NCBI GenBank assembly: GCA_021160565.1
Contig: JAGHCG010000108.1
Location: 1 to 6,556 of the forward strand
Source of the DNA: a bacterium
GTDB taxonomy: Bacteria > Ratteibacteria > UBA8468 > B48-G9 > JAFGKM01
DNA length: 6,556 bases
Direction: 5' to 3'
The position numbers and the translations under genes are program-made. Shown here one piece after another: positions 6,323 to 6,556 of this stretch. The notes beneath the pieces were generated by a model. The model was not told the DNA's origin, did not search any database, and saw only the letters and a list, made by a program, of their open reading frames with translations. The stretch's first letter is position 1; each line of letters starts with the position of its first letter.

Positions 6323-6346
6323 GGGTCGTTTCAACCCTTGCTTTTT
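6310..6346 (-). terminator. Intrinsic terminator downstream of the 16S rRNA gene
   Basis: A perfect 13-bp inverted repeat (6314-6326 with 6334-6346) closes a 7-nt loop. Its core is GCAAGGGT/ACCCTTGC. On the minus strand it is followed by nine consecutive T residues (6318-6310, partly in the stem), the classic form for ending the 16S transcript. The plus strand has a shorter T run (6342-6346, then CTTTT), so it could work in both directions. Confidence 0.9.
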
Positions 6347-6381
6347 CTTTTAAAATTTTATGGGGTATCCGGGAATTTTTT

Positions 6382-6556
<175 letters not shown>

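Overview
The window comes from a low-GC bacterial chromosome. By eye the protein genes are about one third GC, while the two structural RNAs are GC-rich: the tRNA is about 64% GC, and the 16S piece looks similar. All proteins are bacterial housekeeping or metabolic types, and the rRNA carries a bacterial anti-Shine-Dalgarno end. The 16S fragment differs from the bacterial consensus at several normally conserved bases and has no 23S gene after it. An uncultivated, possibly heat-adapted lineage is therefore plausible, but I cannot name a phylum from this sequence.

Layout: (1) 1-558 (+) is the C-terminal part of RimO, which methylthiolates ribosomal protein S12. (2) 555-3206 (-) is a compact operon read right to left: araB (L-ribulokinase), araD (L-ribulose-5-phosphate 4-epimerase), then a small tRNA-binding-domain protein of the MetRS beta-chain type. 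Adjacent genes overlap by 4 and 23 bases. (3) 3207-3250 is a 44-bp divergent intergenic region holding two overlapping candidate promoters. (4) 3251-5123 (+) is a mixed unit: yggS (PLP homeostasis), tRNA-Ser(CGA) starting 2 nt after the yggS stop codon, and a uroporphyrinogen-decarboxylase-superfamily protein of unknown substrate. (5) 5129-6259 (-) is dnaJ, ending 5 bp from the stop codon of the preceding gene. (6) 6310-6346 is a strong hairpin terminator, and 6391-6556 (-) is the 3' end of a 16S rRNA gene that runs off the window.

How the genes fit together: AraB and AraD are consecutive or near-consecutive steps of L-arabinose/L-ribulose use, turning L-ribulose into D-xylulose 5-phosphate for the pentose phosphate pathway. 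L-arabinose isomerase (araA) is not in the window. RimO, the MetRS-beta-like protein, the tRNA and the 16S gene concern translation; DnaJ concerns protein folding. Gene packing is extreme: both convergent pairs meet within 5 bp and the divergent pair shares 44 bp.

I found no mobile element, CRISPR array, toxin or defence island, and no convincing undescribed multi-gene system. The points most worth a second look are the isolated 16S gene and its unusual bases, the tRNA embedded between two protein genes, the interleaved araB/yggS promoters with a near-leaderless araB mRNA, and the araD tail that reads through the next gene's ribosome binding site.
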